DNA from: Diploptera punctata
Taxonomy: Eukaryota > Arthropoda > Insecta > Blattodea > Blaberidae
Direction of reading: 5' to 3'
Assembly (NCBI GenBank): GCA_030220185.1
Contig: JASPKZ010007535.1
Coordinates: 468,001 to 532,000 of the forward strand
DNA length: 64,000 bases
Both the position numbers and the translations under genes were made by a program. The notes under the pieces are model-generated. The model did not search any database, was not told where the DNA came from, and saw only the letters and a list, made by a program, of their open reading frames with translations. Below are positions 19,123 to 29,700 of this stretch, one piece after another (position 1 is the first letter of the stretch; each line of letters starts with the position of its first letter).

Positions 19123-19973
19123 ATACAGTGCGATCAGATAGCATTGGACAGCAGACGCGGGGTTTCTGTTGTGACGAAGACTTACACGCGCAGACACAGG
19201 ACTTGAAATGTGCGCAGACTCATCAGTATACAAGCACATCTCACGCATTCACGGTCGCAGTCAGATTGTGTGCTTCGAGTGGATAAGGTGCTCCCTCGCT
19301 TTTTCTTGTATACTGAATGGTGTGTGTATAAGTTATTTCAATTTTAAAATTTGTATCTTATAAAACAGGCGTGTATACGTATAAGCTGAATGGCATGTGT
19401 ATAAGTGTAAAGTATAAACTGTATAATGGCTAATAATTTTCCTACTGAATAACGTGTATTTATTTATGATCAGTAATTGTTAACTCAGTCTGCCTGCCAA
19501 GTACGAAGACTCTTTGAAACACGAATCCTGGGTGTAAACAGTTCATCACATTTAACAGTCCATACTCCGTACAACAAATTTCATGCAACAGGAGCGCCGA
19601 GCCTAGGAAACCACACAAGCCGCGTAACGTTCTCACAGAAGAAACAATAGACGACATCTGTTATCGATTGGAACACTTAGGCGCCTTTTGCAACAAGTAG
19701 AAATTTCTTAAGGCTCTATACAAAAGCTAATAAATTGTTAAAATTGCATCCATATAAAATAACCAAGACACACGCTTTTCAACCGGGTGACCCTGTTCCA
19801 GCACCTGCGACAATAAAGTTGGTAAGTACGACAATTTGTAAAATAGTTACGAAAATGTGTGTGGTTGTATCACTGCGATCTTACGCTGTCCGTTCCCCGC
19901 TGCGAATGCATCTGCAGTGTACAGTGAAATCCCTGCGTCTGCTGTCCAATGCTATATTGATCGCACTGTATAA
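19123..19973. mobile_element. Possible inverted-repeat element
   Basis: ATACAGTGCGATCAGATAGC..TTGGACAGCAGACGC (19123-19158) matches the complement of 19936-19973 almost exactly, about 850 bp apart. The intervening DNA has only short ORFs. GC content is higher than in neighbouring DNA. Confidence 0.4.
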
Positions 19974-20036
19974 AATTATCCTCAACTCGTGTCCAACTCA
20001 GAGTCGGATCGAGGGATGAGCAGAGATGAAACTCTG

Positions 20037-20215
20037 AGTGTGGAGAAATGGCGGAATGAAATTTGTGGCAGGGGAAAACGGGAAAAACCCCGTAAAGATC
20101 CTCCCAAGCTCCGTTTCCGTCCATCACGAAACTCACATGGAGTGACCGACACTCAACCTCGAGATAAGAGGGAGCGCCTAACCGCTTGCACCGCGGAGCC
20201 GACAGAGTATGTTTA
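20037..20215 (+). repeat. Two-copy dispersed repeat (partner 8640-8835)
   Basis: GGGGAAAACGGGAAAAACC, GATCCTCCCAAGCTCCG and ATGGAGTGACCGACACTC. The minus strand resembles a tRNA-derived SINE head. Confidence 0.35.
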
Positions 20216-20607
20216 CATGGCATAAAAATTGATTTGGGATAGAATCGATCTTATGAAAACTCAAATTTTTATATTAATATTTTAAGAGCCGGTTCCGCTA
20301 GGTAAAACAAGTTAAATTTAATCGCAATTATTCTCAATTCTGTATACAGTCGGAATGTAAAACTTCAGTATCTTATCAAACAAATTAATTTTGATAGCTA
20401 TCACACAATAATTTTGACAATGTGAAATCGCCCATTTCATTCAGCCTACAATCACGAAGACTGTGATAGAACTATCATGAAACAGGCATTTGTTTATTCG
20501 TGTTTTGTAAGGAAAATTAAATTAAGTCTATTTAACCCATGCCCCAAATGGGAGTCAATGACCTATCACGTTTCAATTAATTTTGTTTTACAACCAATGA
20601 CAGTCGT

Positions 20608-20902
20608 AATATTAATATTTAATTTTAGGAAGTTATATTTTGAGGTTATTTTAATTATATTATTTTTGGTCTGGACATCTTACCTCAATATTAATGTTGA
20701 TTTGTTCTTGGACATGTTTCAAAACAATTCTGTTTTTATCGTCAGCTTTCCCAGTCTTGGACATGTTTAAAAACAATTCTGTTTTATCGTCAGCTTTCTC
20801 AGACTCTGGGAAAGCTGACGATAAAACAGAATTGTTTTGAAACATGTCCAAGAACAAATCAACATTAATATTGAGGTAAGATGTCCAGACCAAAAATAAT
20901 AT
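20608..20902. mobile_element. 100-bp-arm palindrome inserted in R4
   Basis: 20654-20754 and 20806-20905 are a nearly perfect inverted repeat (one base difference). The 51-bp loop holds a third, direct, copy of the inner arm (TTGGACATGTTTAAAAACAA...). AATGACAGTCGT at 20596-20607 and 20903-20914 is the target duplication. The ORFs read through the arms are mirror artefacts. Origin unknown: fold-back element or aberrant reverse transcript. Confidence 0.75.
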
Positions 20903-21477
20903 AATGACAGTCGTGTTTCACCTCGATATTTATCTACTTCTGTTTATCATATTAAAGAAAGATCCTCCCTTTTAATATTCTAAACAGGTCACAACATTAT
21001 TTTGCAGTGACTGACTCTCGAACAAATATTTTAAATATAGCAAATAATGAACAGATTCCTTCCAACTACACATTTAATAATTGTGTGTTCAATAATTGTT
21101 TTTAAATAATGATTTGCGGAGTTCTTTCCTAAAAAAAATTAATAACCTATAATGTTCCTTATAATACACAGTTTGATGTGTTTCATTTTTTCTCCACTAG
21201 AGTGCATTCTTAAAATATTGCAATCATATTTGTCAATAAATAATATTATCTATTTGCAGTGGATGAACAAAAGAAGTATAACCAAACATTTCTGATTTGT
21301 TTTCAAACATCGCCGTTTACATTAATATGTAATTACTGTAATATTTAAAATAACTATATTTAAAAAAATGATTTATGCGTAAACAGCTTAATTGTATACT
21401 CGATACTAGTAAAATTCATGGTGATTTTCCGTTGAGGTATTAGTTCACAGTAATATATTTAGAATAGATTTATTTAG

Positions 21478-21522
21478 CCTGGTGGAGTTAAGGCCATGTG
21501 GCCTTCTCTTCCACTCACCAGA
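21478..21522 (-). other. LINE-C 3'-terminal hairpin
   Basis: CCTGGTGGAGTTAAGGCC and its imperfect complement CACCAGG/GGCC form a stem-loop just before the 3' end. It is conserved in copy 2 (60915-60959). A 3' stem-loop is what CR1-type RTs recognise in related elements (family knowledge). Confidence 0.6.
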
Positions 21523-21690
21523 ACAAGCATATGTTACATATGAATACAAAAAAAATACAATAATAGTCATATAAAACAGGACAAACATATGTTACACATG
21601 AATACAAAAAAAATTACAATAGTAGTCATATTAGACAGGACAAACATGTTTACATATGAATACAAAAAAAGTTACAATAATAGTCATTGA
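21520..21690 (-). repeat. Three tandem 59-bp units in the LINE-C 3' UTR
   Basis: GGACAAACATATGTTACA..TGAATACAAAAAAA..TACAATA.TAGTCAT occurs three times (21520, 21579, 21638). Copy 2 at 60.85 kb has one. Confidence 0.75.
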
Positions 21691-21962
21691 ACAATTAATT
21701 ATCTGTCATATTGAATAATAATGAAATTAATGTCTAATAATAGAATGAAACTAAATACAATTAAAATTAAATTAATGATACAATGAATAAAAAAAGGAAT
21801 AACAGCTCGAATCTACTATGCATAAAAAGAAGAGAAAAAAATACACTACAATGAATTAATCTACGCTTTTTATACAAGGCATTAGGTAAAATATATTAAC
21901 AAATCCTAAGTCTATTTTTATTAATAATGCAAAAACGCATTATTAATTCTTAAAAAGTAGTA

Positions 21963-24883
21963 TTAGTGAGTTGTTTCTGTTAGTGATTTTATTTTCAATT
22001 TATTTCTGAAAGATGGTAAAGTTTGGCAGTCTCTGACATAGGGTGGAAGTGAATTCCATGTTCTAGCAAGAGAAACTGTAAAAGATTTCGAATAATAGGT
22101 AGTATGATGAGGAGGGATATAAAGGACACTGTGCTCAAGGGATCGGGTATCTAAGTTATGTGTATCAGAGAGTTTAGTGAAGCGGTGTGATAAATAATAA
22201 GGTAAAGATGTGTGTAATATGTTATAGAGTAGGCATAGGGAATGGATGGTTCTACGATCTTGAAGACGAAGCCATGACAATTGTTCCAGGGATGGTGTAA
22301 CGTGATCAAATCTACGTATACCACAAATAAAACGTATGCAAGAATTGTGAACACGTTGAAGTCTTTGGGTAAGAACAAGTATTTAGGTCAGTAAAAAAAG
22401 AGTATCACAATAATCAAAATGGGGCATTGCGAGTGTTTCTACTAGCATTTTTTCTTAGAGAAAACGGTAAACAATTTCTTATACGATTTAATGAGTGTAT
22501 TATTGAGAAGATAGTTTTGCAAGTGTTAGTTTATTTGTTTATTCCAAATTAAATGTTTATCCATAAACACTCCTAGATTTTTTACTGTCTCACTATAAGG
22601 GATCTGAACCCCATTAAGTGACACATGTAATACTGCATTTGTGTTAATTGAGGATAATAGTCTCTGATGGCCCATACTGATTGCTTGTGTCTTTCGAGGA
22701 TTTAATTCAAGTCCATATTTCTCTGTCCACGCCGTTAGCGAGTCAAGGTCCTCATTAATTTTGGTTACCGCATCATTTAAAGAATATTTGTCTGAGTGAA
22801 GGTAGATCTGCATGTCGTCCGCAAATAAATGATGTTTTGCAATGTTTTAGGGAGTCAGATATGTCGTTTATATAGATTGTAAAAAGCAATGGGCCGAGCA
22901 CCGAGCCCTGTGGAACTCCAGCTTTACGGTAGGTCCAAGAAGAGCGTAATGTAGAATTTCCTACAACATATTGCTGGCGCTCACGAAGGTAGGAGTTGAA
23001 CCATTGCGTGACACTGTCAGAAAGTGAGAGGTTTTTTTAGTTTAAGCAACAATAAGTCCAAGTCTACCGTGTCAAATGCTTTACTAAAGTCAAGTAGTGT
23101 AGAATAGTAAGTTTTCGATTATCAGATGCTTCGCGTATGTCCTTCACATATATTTAGTAGAGCAGTATTTGTATTGTGTCCTGTCCTAAAGCCTGATTGG
23201 TATTGATCTAAAAGGTCGTGTTCAGTTAGGTAGTCAGTCAGTTGTTTGTGGACTAATCGTTCCAAAGCTTTTGAAAGGGTAGGTAATATACTAATGGGTC
23301 GAAAATCGTTAGGAGTTAAGGGAGTTTTTACTTTCGGGAGTGGGCGTACAATTGCTTGCTTCCATAATGTGGGATATATAGAGGTTTGTAGTGAAGAGTT
23401 GAAAACATGAGTTATGGTAGGTAGTATAACGTCGATTATTTTGTTAAGTAGAGTGATATTTATACGGTCAGTACCTTCTGCTTTTGTTTTTATTCGTTTG
23501 AGAGCTTTCTTTATGTCATTTTCTGTAAGATATGAAAAATGGAAATGTTCTCTGTCTGGTGGATTTGTCAATAGTAGTTCACTTATTGTATGTGTTTTGT
23601 CTTTAGGAGTAAAGAATGTGCTTGTAAAATGGTTATTAAGTGTGTTCAGAGAAACAGGTAGTTTTTCTACCTGTGTGTGTTTCCTACCTACACCCATTTT
23701 ATTCAGATTTTTTCCAAATATCTGGGTTATTGTTATTAGGTTCAGTAAGGCTGTATAGATATCTAAGTTTGGCGTTTCTGATAGTTTTGTGTAGTCTTGT
23801 TTTCGTAACCGTTTATAGTGATTAAGATTTATATCAGTTTTGTCAACTCTATATTTCCGATATAACTGCGTCTCTTTCAGTCATCAAGTCACGAATGTTA
23901 GCAGACATCCAGGGAGCAGGGTGTCGTTTCACTAGTTTAGTTTTTCAGTGGAGCGTGTCTGTCATATAGTTGTAATATAAGGTTATTTAATGCCTCAACT
24001 TTTTCGTCAACAGAATGCAACGCCCATATAGTATGCCAGGGTAATTTTATAGCGTCTTCAAGTAGAGCTGCATTGTTTATATGTTTTAGGTCTCTATATG
24101 TGATAGTCTTACGAGCTAGTTTAGGGCACTGCAGTGAATATGCTAAGAATATAATATCATGTGCTGATATTCCGGGAGCTGACAGTTGCCCGTGGGTTAG
24201 TACTCTGTCTGGATTATTAGTAGCAATTAAGTCAAGTAAAGTCTCAGAGTGATTGGTGTGATGTGTAGGCTGTAAGGGAAGGATAGTCATATCACAAACT
24301 TGGAACGCGGACATAAGCTGTTGTGTATGTCTGTTGTCAGTGTCTAGTATATTTATATTAAAGTCACCCATGACGATAACGTGTTCATATTGTATACGTG
24401 CGTTTTGTAGAGCGGATTCTATTTCTGCTATTTTTTTCATTTTAGGGGGTTGGTACACTACACAAAGAAGGCATTTTTGAAGCTTGCGTATATTTCTATA
24501 AACATAATTTCAGGAGATGTCTCGTTATTAGAAAAGTATACAGACTTAGGGCAAAGGTCTGTCCTAACGAAGACACCACACCGCCCCCTCGACTATGTAC
24601 ACGGATCATGTCTAAGAAAAGTATAACCATCCATGTCAATTAAACTAGAAGTAATGGAGGGAGTGAGCCATGTTTCTGATACGAGAATAGCATGAATATT
24701 GGAAGAAGAAAAAATCATTCTAATATCGTCTGTATGTGCAGTTAAGCTTTGTGCGTTCAAGTGAACCACATGTTGGGAAGACGGGAAGGGGGAGAATGCT
24801 GTTTCTAGAACCTGTCTTGCATTATTGTTGTTTGGAAGGGTTTTGAGAAGGGTAGTGTCCTCTAACCTGTCAGAGACCGCCAA
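21963..24883 (-). pseudogene. LINE-C ORF2: AP endonuclease plus reverse transcriptase, frameshifted
   Basis: Non-LTR retrotransposon polymerase: it would nick target DNA and copy its RNA by target-primed reverse transcription. Endonuclease block 24883-24593 (VVHLNAQSLTAHTDDIRMIF, ILVSETWLTP) and 24458-23937 (VIVMGDFNINILDTDN, LLDLIATNNP). RT block 23697-23122 (NDFRPISILPTLSKALERLV, YQSGFRTGHNTNTALL), the catalytic LFADDMQIY at about 22805-22828 with both aspartates intact, thumb/C-terminal region 22813-22526 and 22280-21963 (SLARTWNSLPPYVRD). At least four frameshifts separate these blocks, one being an extra A just before the FADD box. ORF2 of such elements is normally 900-1000 codons; the total here fits. 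Confidence 0.85.
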
Positions 24884-25099
24884 ATGAATAGCATTATTTG
24901 GATGGAAAATTTTAAAAATATTTTAACTAGAATTATAAGAAAAGAACAAGTCACTAATATCTTATTCAAATATTAAATTAATAAATAAAGTAAAATTTTC
25001 TAAATATAATACTAATAATTAATGTGAAATTTCTAATATAATTTTTAATAATTTATATAAAGTGCTAAATTGGGGATATGGTATCACTGGGCGTGTTTT

Positions 25100-25710
25100 G
25101 CACTAGGTAGATTTACATATCAGAGGCCCGGGTGATGATGCGTTTGGTATCTCCATTTTTCACATGTATTGCGCCATCAATTGTCCACACATTTGTGACG
25201 CCAAATTTGTGATGCAGTCCTTTAACAATTTATATCTAATTTGGGTGAGATCTTCTCTTACTGTGATCCACTGCCTTTCAATTGTTTTTTATTTTGGAAG
25301 ACCTCCCTTCTCTTTCTATAACTGATAAACTTAACAATAACAGGCCGTGGTCGATCCGATTTTTCCCAACCCTGTGACTCCTGTCGATATCACAGGTTTC
25401 TAATTTTAACTCCAATTTTGGAGGCCACGTCGATTGCTATATTGTCCGTATCTTCACCATCCTGTTCAGGTATACCGAAAATACGTAGACACTGTCGACG
25501 TTGGTATTGCTCTAGCGAGTCGGTTTTCTCACTTAACTGTTGTTCCAGTTTTAATATTTTGTTGTCCCTCTCCTGAAGCGAGAGTTCCAACTGCCTAATA
25601 ACTTCCGTATTACGGTCTATAGTTACCTTTAGCTCCGATACAATAGCCTCACGCACGGAGTCCTTCAACAGCTGCAACATGGCTGGATCCCGCAAACATT
25701 CTTGGACCAC
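25100..25710 (-). pseudogene. LINE-C ORF1: coiled-coil RNA-binding protein
   Basis: Starts MVQECLRDPAMLQLLKDS, continues with a heptad-like region (LELSLQERDNKILKLEQQLS), then RRQCLRIFGIPEQDGEDTDN and IDVASKIGVKIRNL before a stop. After a frameshift at about 25390 the minus strand continues in pieces resembling DRSHRVGK, RPRPVIVKF, LKGSGITVREDLTQIR and GVTNVWTIDG. This coiled coil, RRM-like and C-terminal order is the L1-type ORF1 architecture, which binds element RNA. Two or more frameshifts, so not functional. Confidence 0.75.
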
Positions 25711-25980
25711 ACACGCTTAGTTATTTCTTCTTTGCTTTCTTCACAATTTCTTGCTTTACGTGGAACCATTATGCGTAAAATTAAGCAAAAAACAAACTAA
25801 ATTCACAATATCGATATTACGTTTATAAAAAACAAACTAACACCTGCTGAAAATTGTGCAAAAACACGAGCAACCAGTTTCACTCTTATTCACAATCCGC
25901 CATGACATGTACGGTTAAAAACTATAATATAGTTACCTTGTAGGTGCTTCAATAAGGGTCAACAAGAACGGAGCTAATGC

Positions 25981-26022
25981 ATTCTGCTGATGATGGGACT
26001 AGTCCCGAAAGGCCTACAGAGT
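25981..26022 (+). ncRNA. Minimal type I hammerhead ribozyme
   Basis: Stem I strand ATTCTG (25981-25986), core CTGATGA (25987-25993), a single T, stem II in GGGACTAGTCCC (25995-26006), GAAA (26007-26010), stem III AGGCCT (26010-26015), cleavage site CTA with A at 26016, and CAGAGT (26017-26022), which pairs with ATTCTG (six pairs, one G-U). All invariant core bases are present. AGGCCT is self-complementary with no loop, so stem III would form only in a dimer, as known for Penelope-type hammerheads. The extra T after CTGATGA is also seen at 43.7 kb. Confidence 0.72.
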
Positions 26023-26190
26023 TTAAAGAACTTAAGTTGAGGAGACGGACCTACAAGGTAACTATATTATAGTTTTTAACCGTACATTATATTACTGTTA
26101 ATTGTATACGTTAAATAGTCCTAACATATGCCAGTCTTGATTTCCAATTCTCTAGATAAATTGGAAATCACTCGTGGCATTACTTATGAT

Positions 26191-26705
26191 AATTACCCAT
26201 GGAAGCTTTATCAACTAAGTACAAATATTATAATTATAGAGAAAAACTATATTTGGTAAAATACAATATTTCATTACTAAATTAAATTACATAAATTAAC
26301 AGCCATGTCATTAAAAATTATCCATAAATAATAATATCTATCTAATCTTCGACAGAAAACAACGAAATCAAAAAATGGAAATTCTCAGCCTACTGATATA
26401 GTAAATAATGATAGACGTTGTTACAGCGTATAACAATATATACACGAAAACAATGCCCAAACTTTAATTTGCATTTATTTTAAGGAACATACGTATAGTT
26501 TACTTAATGTAGATTATTATTTAATAATTTGATTATTAACATTTTATACTTTTAGGAAAGTATATACACACAATAAAAAAATTGTTTTTATGAAGCTTCA
26601 TAATTGTTTCTCCATATTATAATCTTAATACAATATAATCTATTAATTTGAATTTTTATTTAAAAGAAATATAGGCAATAATCTCCTTTACTATTTAATT
26701 TTGTA
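26191..26705. other. No gene recognised
   Basis: Very AT-rich, no coding signal. Confidence 0.5.
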
Positions 26706-27605
26706 TTAGAGTATGCCATCAAATCTTTAGAGATGAAGAAGGCCTACAACTCAATGGTATTAATAAGCTGTTAGTTTATACTGATGATGAAGTATTATTG
26801 GGCGATAGTGGGGAGATACTAAAGGCCAACACGCACACACTACTGAGTAACACTAAGAAATTAGGACTGGAAGTAAATATCAATAAAACTAAATATATGG
26901 TCACATGTAGAAATACATTATATAGGCGTAATGGAAATGTACAGCTAATAACAAATGAGGGAAATTTTGAGGAAGTGGCTGAATTCAAATACCTAGGAAC
27001 AATAATCACAAATAGGAATGAGATGCACAAATAAATTAATGGCTCAATACTGGAAATTCATGCTATTATGCATTACAGTGATTCTTGACGTTCCAACTCC
27101 TTTCAAAAAAAACGTTAAACTGAAAGAATATAAAACTATTATTCTACCAGTTATATTATATGGATGCGAAACATGGACTCTTACTTTAAGGGAGGAAAGA
27201 AGATTACGAGTATTTGAAAATAAAGTTCTTAGGAAAATTATTGTACCAAAGAGAGATGAACAGACAGGTGAATGGAGAAGACTGCATAACAGTTAACTAC
27301 ATTGTCTTTATAGGTAGCCAGATATAATGAAAATAGTTAAGTCTCAGACTGCGATCGGCAGGGCATGTGGCACGAATGGGGAATGAAAGACGTGCATGGA
27401 AACTTCTTGTAGGAAAGCCGGAGGAAAACGCCCAGTTGGTAGACCAAGAATGAGGTGGGAGAATAAAATTAACTGTGATTTGAAGGAAGTAGATTATACA
27501 GAGAATGATTGTAAAACATTAGCTCAGGATAGGGATGTATGGAGAGCTTATGTCCGCGCGGCCATGAACCTACGGGTTCGATAGTGCCAGTGAGTTAGTT
27601 AATTA
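26706..27605 (+). pseudogene. LINE-R ORF2: RT palm to C-terminus
   Basis: The most N-terminal LINE-R copy here. EYAIK, then LQLNGINKLLVYTDDEVLLG with the RT catalytic box YTDD at 26777-26788 (usually YADD), LGLEVNINKTKYMV, VAEFKYLGTIITNRNEMHK, a frameshift, then IYKTIILP-type (YKTIILPVILYGCETWTL), LRVFENKVLRKI, KPEENAQLVDQEG-type shifted text, and RPVGRPRMRWENKINCDLK ending in AAMNLRVR. The 3' end has GTTAGTTAATTAGTTAA in place of the usual GTAA repeats. Clade RTE-like is inference from the C-terminal pattern. Confidence 0.75.
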
Positions 27606-27802
27606 GTTAATAAATATGGCTCATAATTTCTATGTAATATTTCTTGTATTTGACATTACCGATATAGGAATTCTGTGTGAGAAAACATGTGCTTTATAAC
27701 AGTATTTTGGCGTTGCTGATATAGGCAATCTCGGATACACTCAATCCTTGTACCCTGTTTTCAGGTCGTTCTTGACCTCATCGTTAATATAAAGTTAACA
27801 TC

Positions 27803-28185
27803 ATCATCAACAAACACGGATTAAGCCCATGTGGCTTGTTCCGGTCTCATAGATTCTCATTCAAAAGTTGGATCCATCTCTTCTTCGGTCTACCAACATT
27901 CCTGCGTCCTTTTGGTTTGTATTTAAGTATAATTTTGGGAATGCGATCATCTTCCATTCTTTGAACATGTTCTTTCCATTTTTTCTAGATTTTTTTTTTA
28001 TTCTATCTAAGAATTTAAAAATATTTAGCTCATTTCTAATATCTTCACTTCTTCTCTTATCTAGATGTTTGCTATTACGCATAATTCTATTTTTAAAACT
28101 TTGACGGTATAGATATGCCTTTTTTTTATGTCCAATGATTAAATTATTAGCTGTTTTGTATATCTGCAGTTGTTGGCATCTGAAA
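27803..28185 (-). pseudogene. LINE-S ORF2 C-terminal part
   Basis: Minus strand reads NSKHLDKRRSEDIRNELNIF and KFLDRIKK, then with a frameshift EHVQRMEDDRIPK and GRRNVGRPKKRWI. Matches the LINE-S layout at 14.1-14.8 kb. Confidence 0.68.
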
Positions 28186-28202
28186 TAAGAATCCTAAAAT
28201 AG

Positions 28203-28382
28203 GAACGAAGAGATCCAGAAGTGTATCAGGCTCGGGGGCGTGAGAAAGGCAGGAAAACATATCAAACATGTGATGACTGTGGTGATTTTTACACGCTTTA
28301 TATTAACTTGACAAAGCAAGTAATTTGTAATGGAAGTACTGAAAGAGGTATTACTGCATTGAAGTTACATAATAAACAATAG
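28203..28382 (+). other. Unrecognised 59-codon open frame
   Basis: Open from the codon after a TAG at 28200 to a TAG at 28380, with no ATG. Reads YQARGREKGRKTYQTCDDCG, DFYTLYINLTKQVICNGSTE and ALKLHNKQ. The CDDC pair and lysine/arginine-rich start look protein-like. It might be an exon or a transposon fragment; AATAAA lies downstream at 28452. Function unknown. Confidence 0.3.
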
Positions 28383-28847
28383 AATGACAAAAACTATCCT
28401 TATTGCATGTAATATTTAATTCTGTTTCTTGATTTTCTTTAACATTTCATAACAATAAAATAATCACAAATGAAATAATTTTATATTTAATAATTTTGAA
28501 ATACATATATTCACTACAATGTCACAGGAGTCAAGTGTGTTCATACATGACCCCATATAGGGTTTATGTAATTCTGGAAGAAACAGGGTACAACGGTTAA
28601 ATTGTCCAAAATCTTGATCTGTCTCTTTCTAATGGCCGTTACCCTGGCATATTTTATTGAAATAGTATTTTTAATTACTCATTCTTCAGGTCTCTTAGAA
28701 TATTTCCATTCCATCCAAAGTGTTTACTTGTAATGATTGAAATGAATTTAAAATAGCAACAGGCCAATTAATCAAACATATATTAGTCTTAATATTTAAT
28801 TAAACGATCTATAAAGGAAATATAAAAATAGAAGGAATTAAACACTA
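28383..28847. other. No gene recognised
   Basis: AT-rich; contains AATAAA signals but no coding or repeat match. Confidence 0.5.
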
Positions 28848-29700
28848 TATTATCATAAGTAATTCCACGACTGATTTTCAAATTTATTTAAAGAATTTAT
28901 GACAATTTAACGAAGAAAATTAAGCTGTTTACTCACAAATCATTATTTAAGTATAGTTATTTTAAAATATGTATATATTTAAAGTAAACGGTGATGTTTT
29001 GAAACAAATGAGAAACGTTTGTTATGTTTCATTTGTTCATCACTACAATCAGATCATATTATTTATTGCCAAATAGGATCGCAATATTGTAACAATGCAC
29101 TCTAGTGGAGAAAAAGTGAAACACATCAAACTGTTTATAACCAACATTATAAGTTATTAACTAATTTCTGATGTTCTATGATGCAAATATGTCAATTATG
29201 GTTTTCTGCAACGTGAATACCTGGGAAATAATATGTTTAAGAAAGTGCAAACAGTATTTTCTTTTTATTGTGGTATAATCAATTGCTAACTTTTTTTCTA
29301 TTACATCTCGTAAGTGGTATCTGGTGGCATTCTTGCGCTATATATATAATCTGGCAGTCACATGCATTCTTTTAAATGTATTTACAAAATGTATTTAATC
29401 AATTCCAAAAATTAATTGTCTGTATCACTTTGTCCTTGAGGGAATCCTCTAATGAGGAAAGTTGTATATAATAAAAAATATAAATTGCTAAATTCAACGT
29501 ATTTCTTAGAGAGTCAGTCACTGCAAAATAATGCTATGACCTGTTCAGAATATTGAAAAGGAAGAGCTTTCTTTAACATGATAAACCTAAGTGATAAATG
29601 TCTGAGTGAAACAGGACCGTGATTGGTTGTAAAACCAAATTCATTTAAACGTGATTGGTCATTGACTCCCATTGGGACACGAGTTTAATAGTCAATATAA
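28848..29700 (-). repeat. R4 copy 3
   Basis: Complement of R4: ATTATCATAAGTAATTCCAC at the left, GAGTCAATGACCAATCACG and TATTGACT at the right. Includes the TTTCTCCACTAGAGTGCATT block. It holds an extra 100 bp or so (29350-29500) compared with copy 1. Confidence 0.7.

Larger units (their letters stand above)
21460..25906 (-). mobile_element. LINE-C copy 1: near full-length CR1/Jockey-type LINE
   Basis: About 4.4 kb on the minus strand: 5' UTR (25906-25711), ORF1 (25710-25100), ORF2 with endonuclease and RT (24883-21963) and a 3' UTR with terminal hairpin. Both ends are defined because it splits the left arm of the Penelope-like palindrome. No clear target duplication. Several frameshifts inactivate it. 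Copy 2 is at 59272. Confidence 0.85.
21400..26097. mobile_element. Small Penelope-like element with hammerhead ribozyme, split by LINE-C
   Basis: TTAATTGTATAC at 21388-21399 and 26098-26109 is a 12-bp target duplication. Removing the LINE-C leaves about 250 bp: 21400-21459 and 25907-26097. These contain inverted arms (25907-25945 against 26049-26087 perfect over 39 bp, extended outward by CAGTAATATA at 21448 against TATATTACTG at 26088), with a hammerhead motif in the loop. Palindromic terminus plus hammerhead is characteristic of Penelope-like elements and of the small circular-RNA retrozymes of animals (established). Which one this is remains inference. Confidence 0.6.
20524..26190 (+). repeat. 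R4 copy 2, broken by two insertions
   Basis: R4 sequence is found at 20524-20607, 20903-21399 and 26098-26190. The first gap is a palindromic insert with a 12-bp target duplication; the second is a small Penelope-like element with its own 12-bp duplication and a LINE-C inside. The oldest layer of the nest. Confidence 0.7.

Noticed and set aside
19077..19286. 69-codon ORF in the GC-richer segment as a host exon
   Set aside because: It overlaps the inverted repeat and shows no recognisable protein pattern.
20477..20893. Overlapping plus and minus ORFs with the same protein text
   Set aside because: Mirror effect of the 100-bp palindrome.
23414..23825. Plus-strand ORFs over 23.4-23.8 kb
   Set aside because: Antisense shadows of the LINE-C RT.
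25907..26087. Calling the palindrome an ordinary MITE
   Set aside because: The internal hammerhead and the 12-bp (not TA or 8-bp) target duplication fit a retroelement terminus better.
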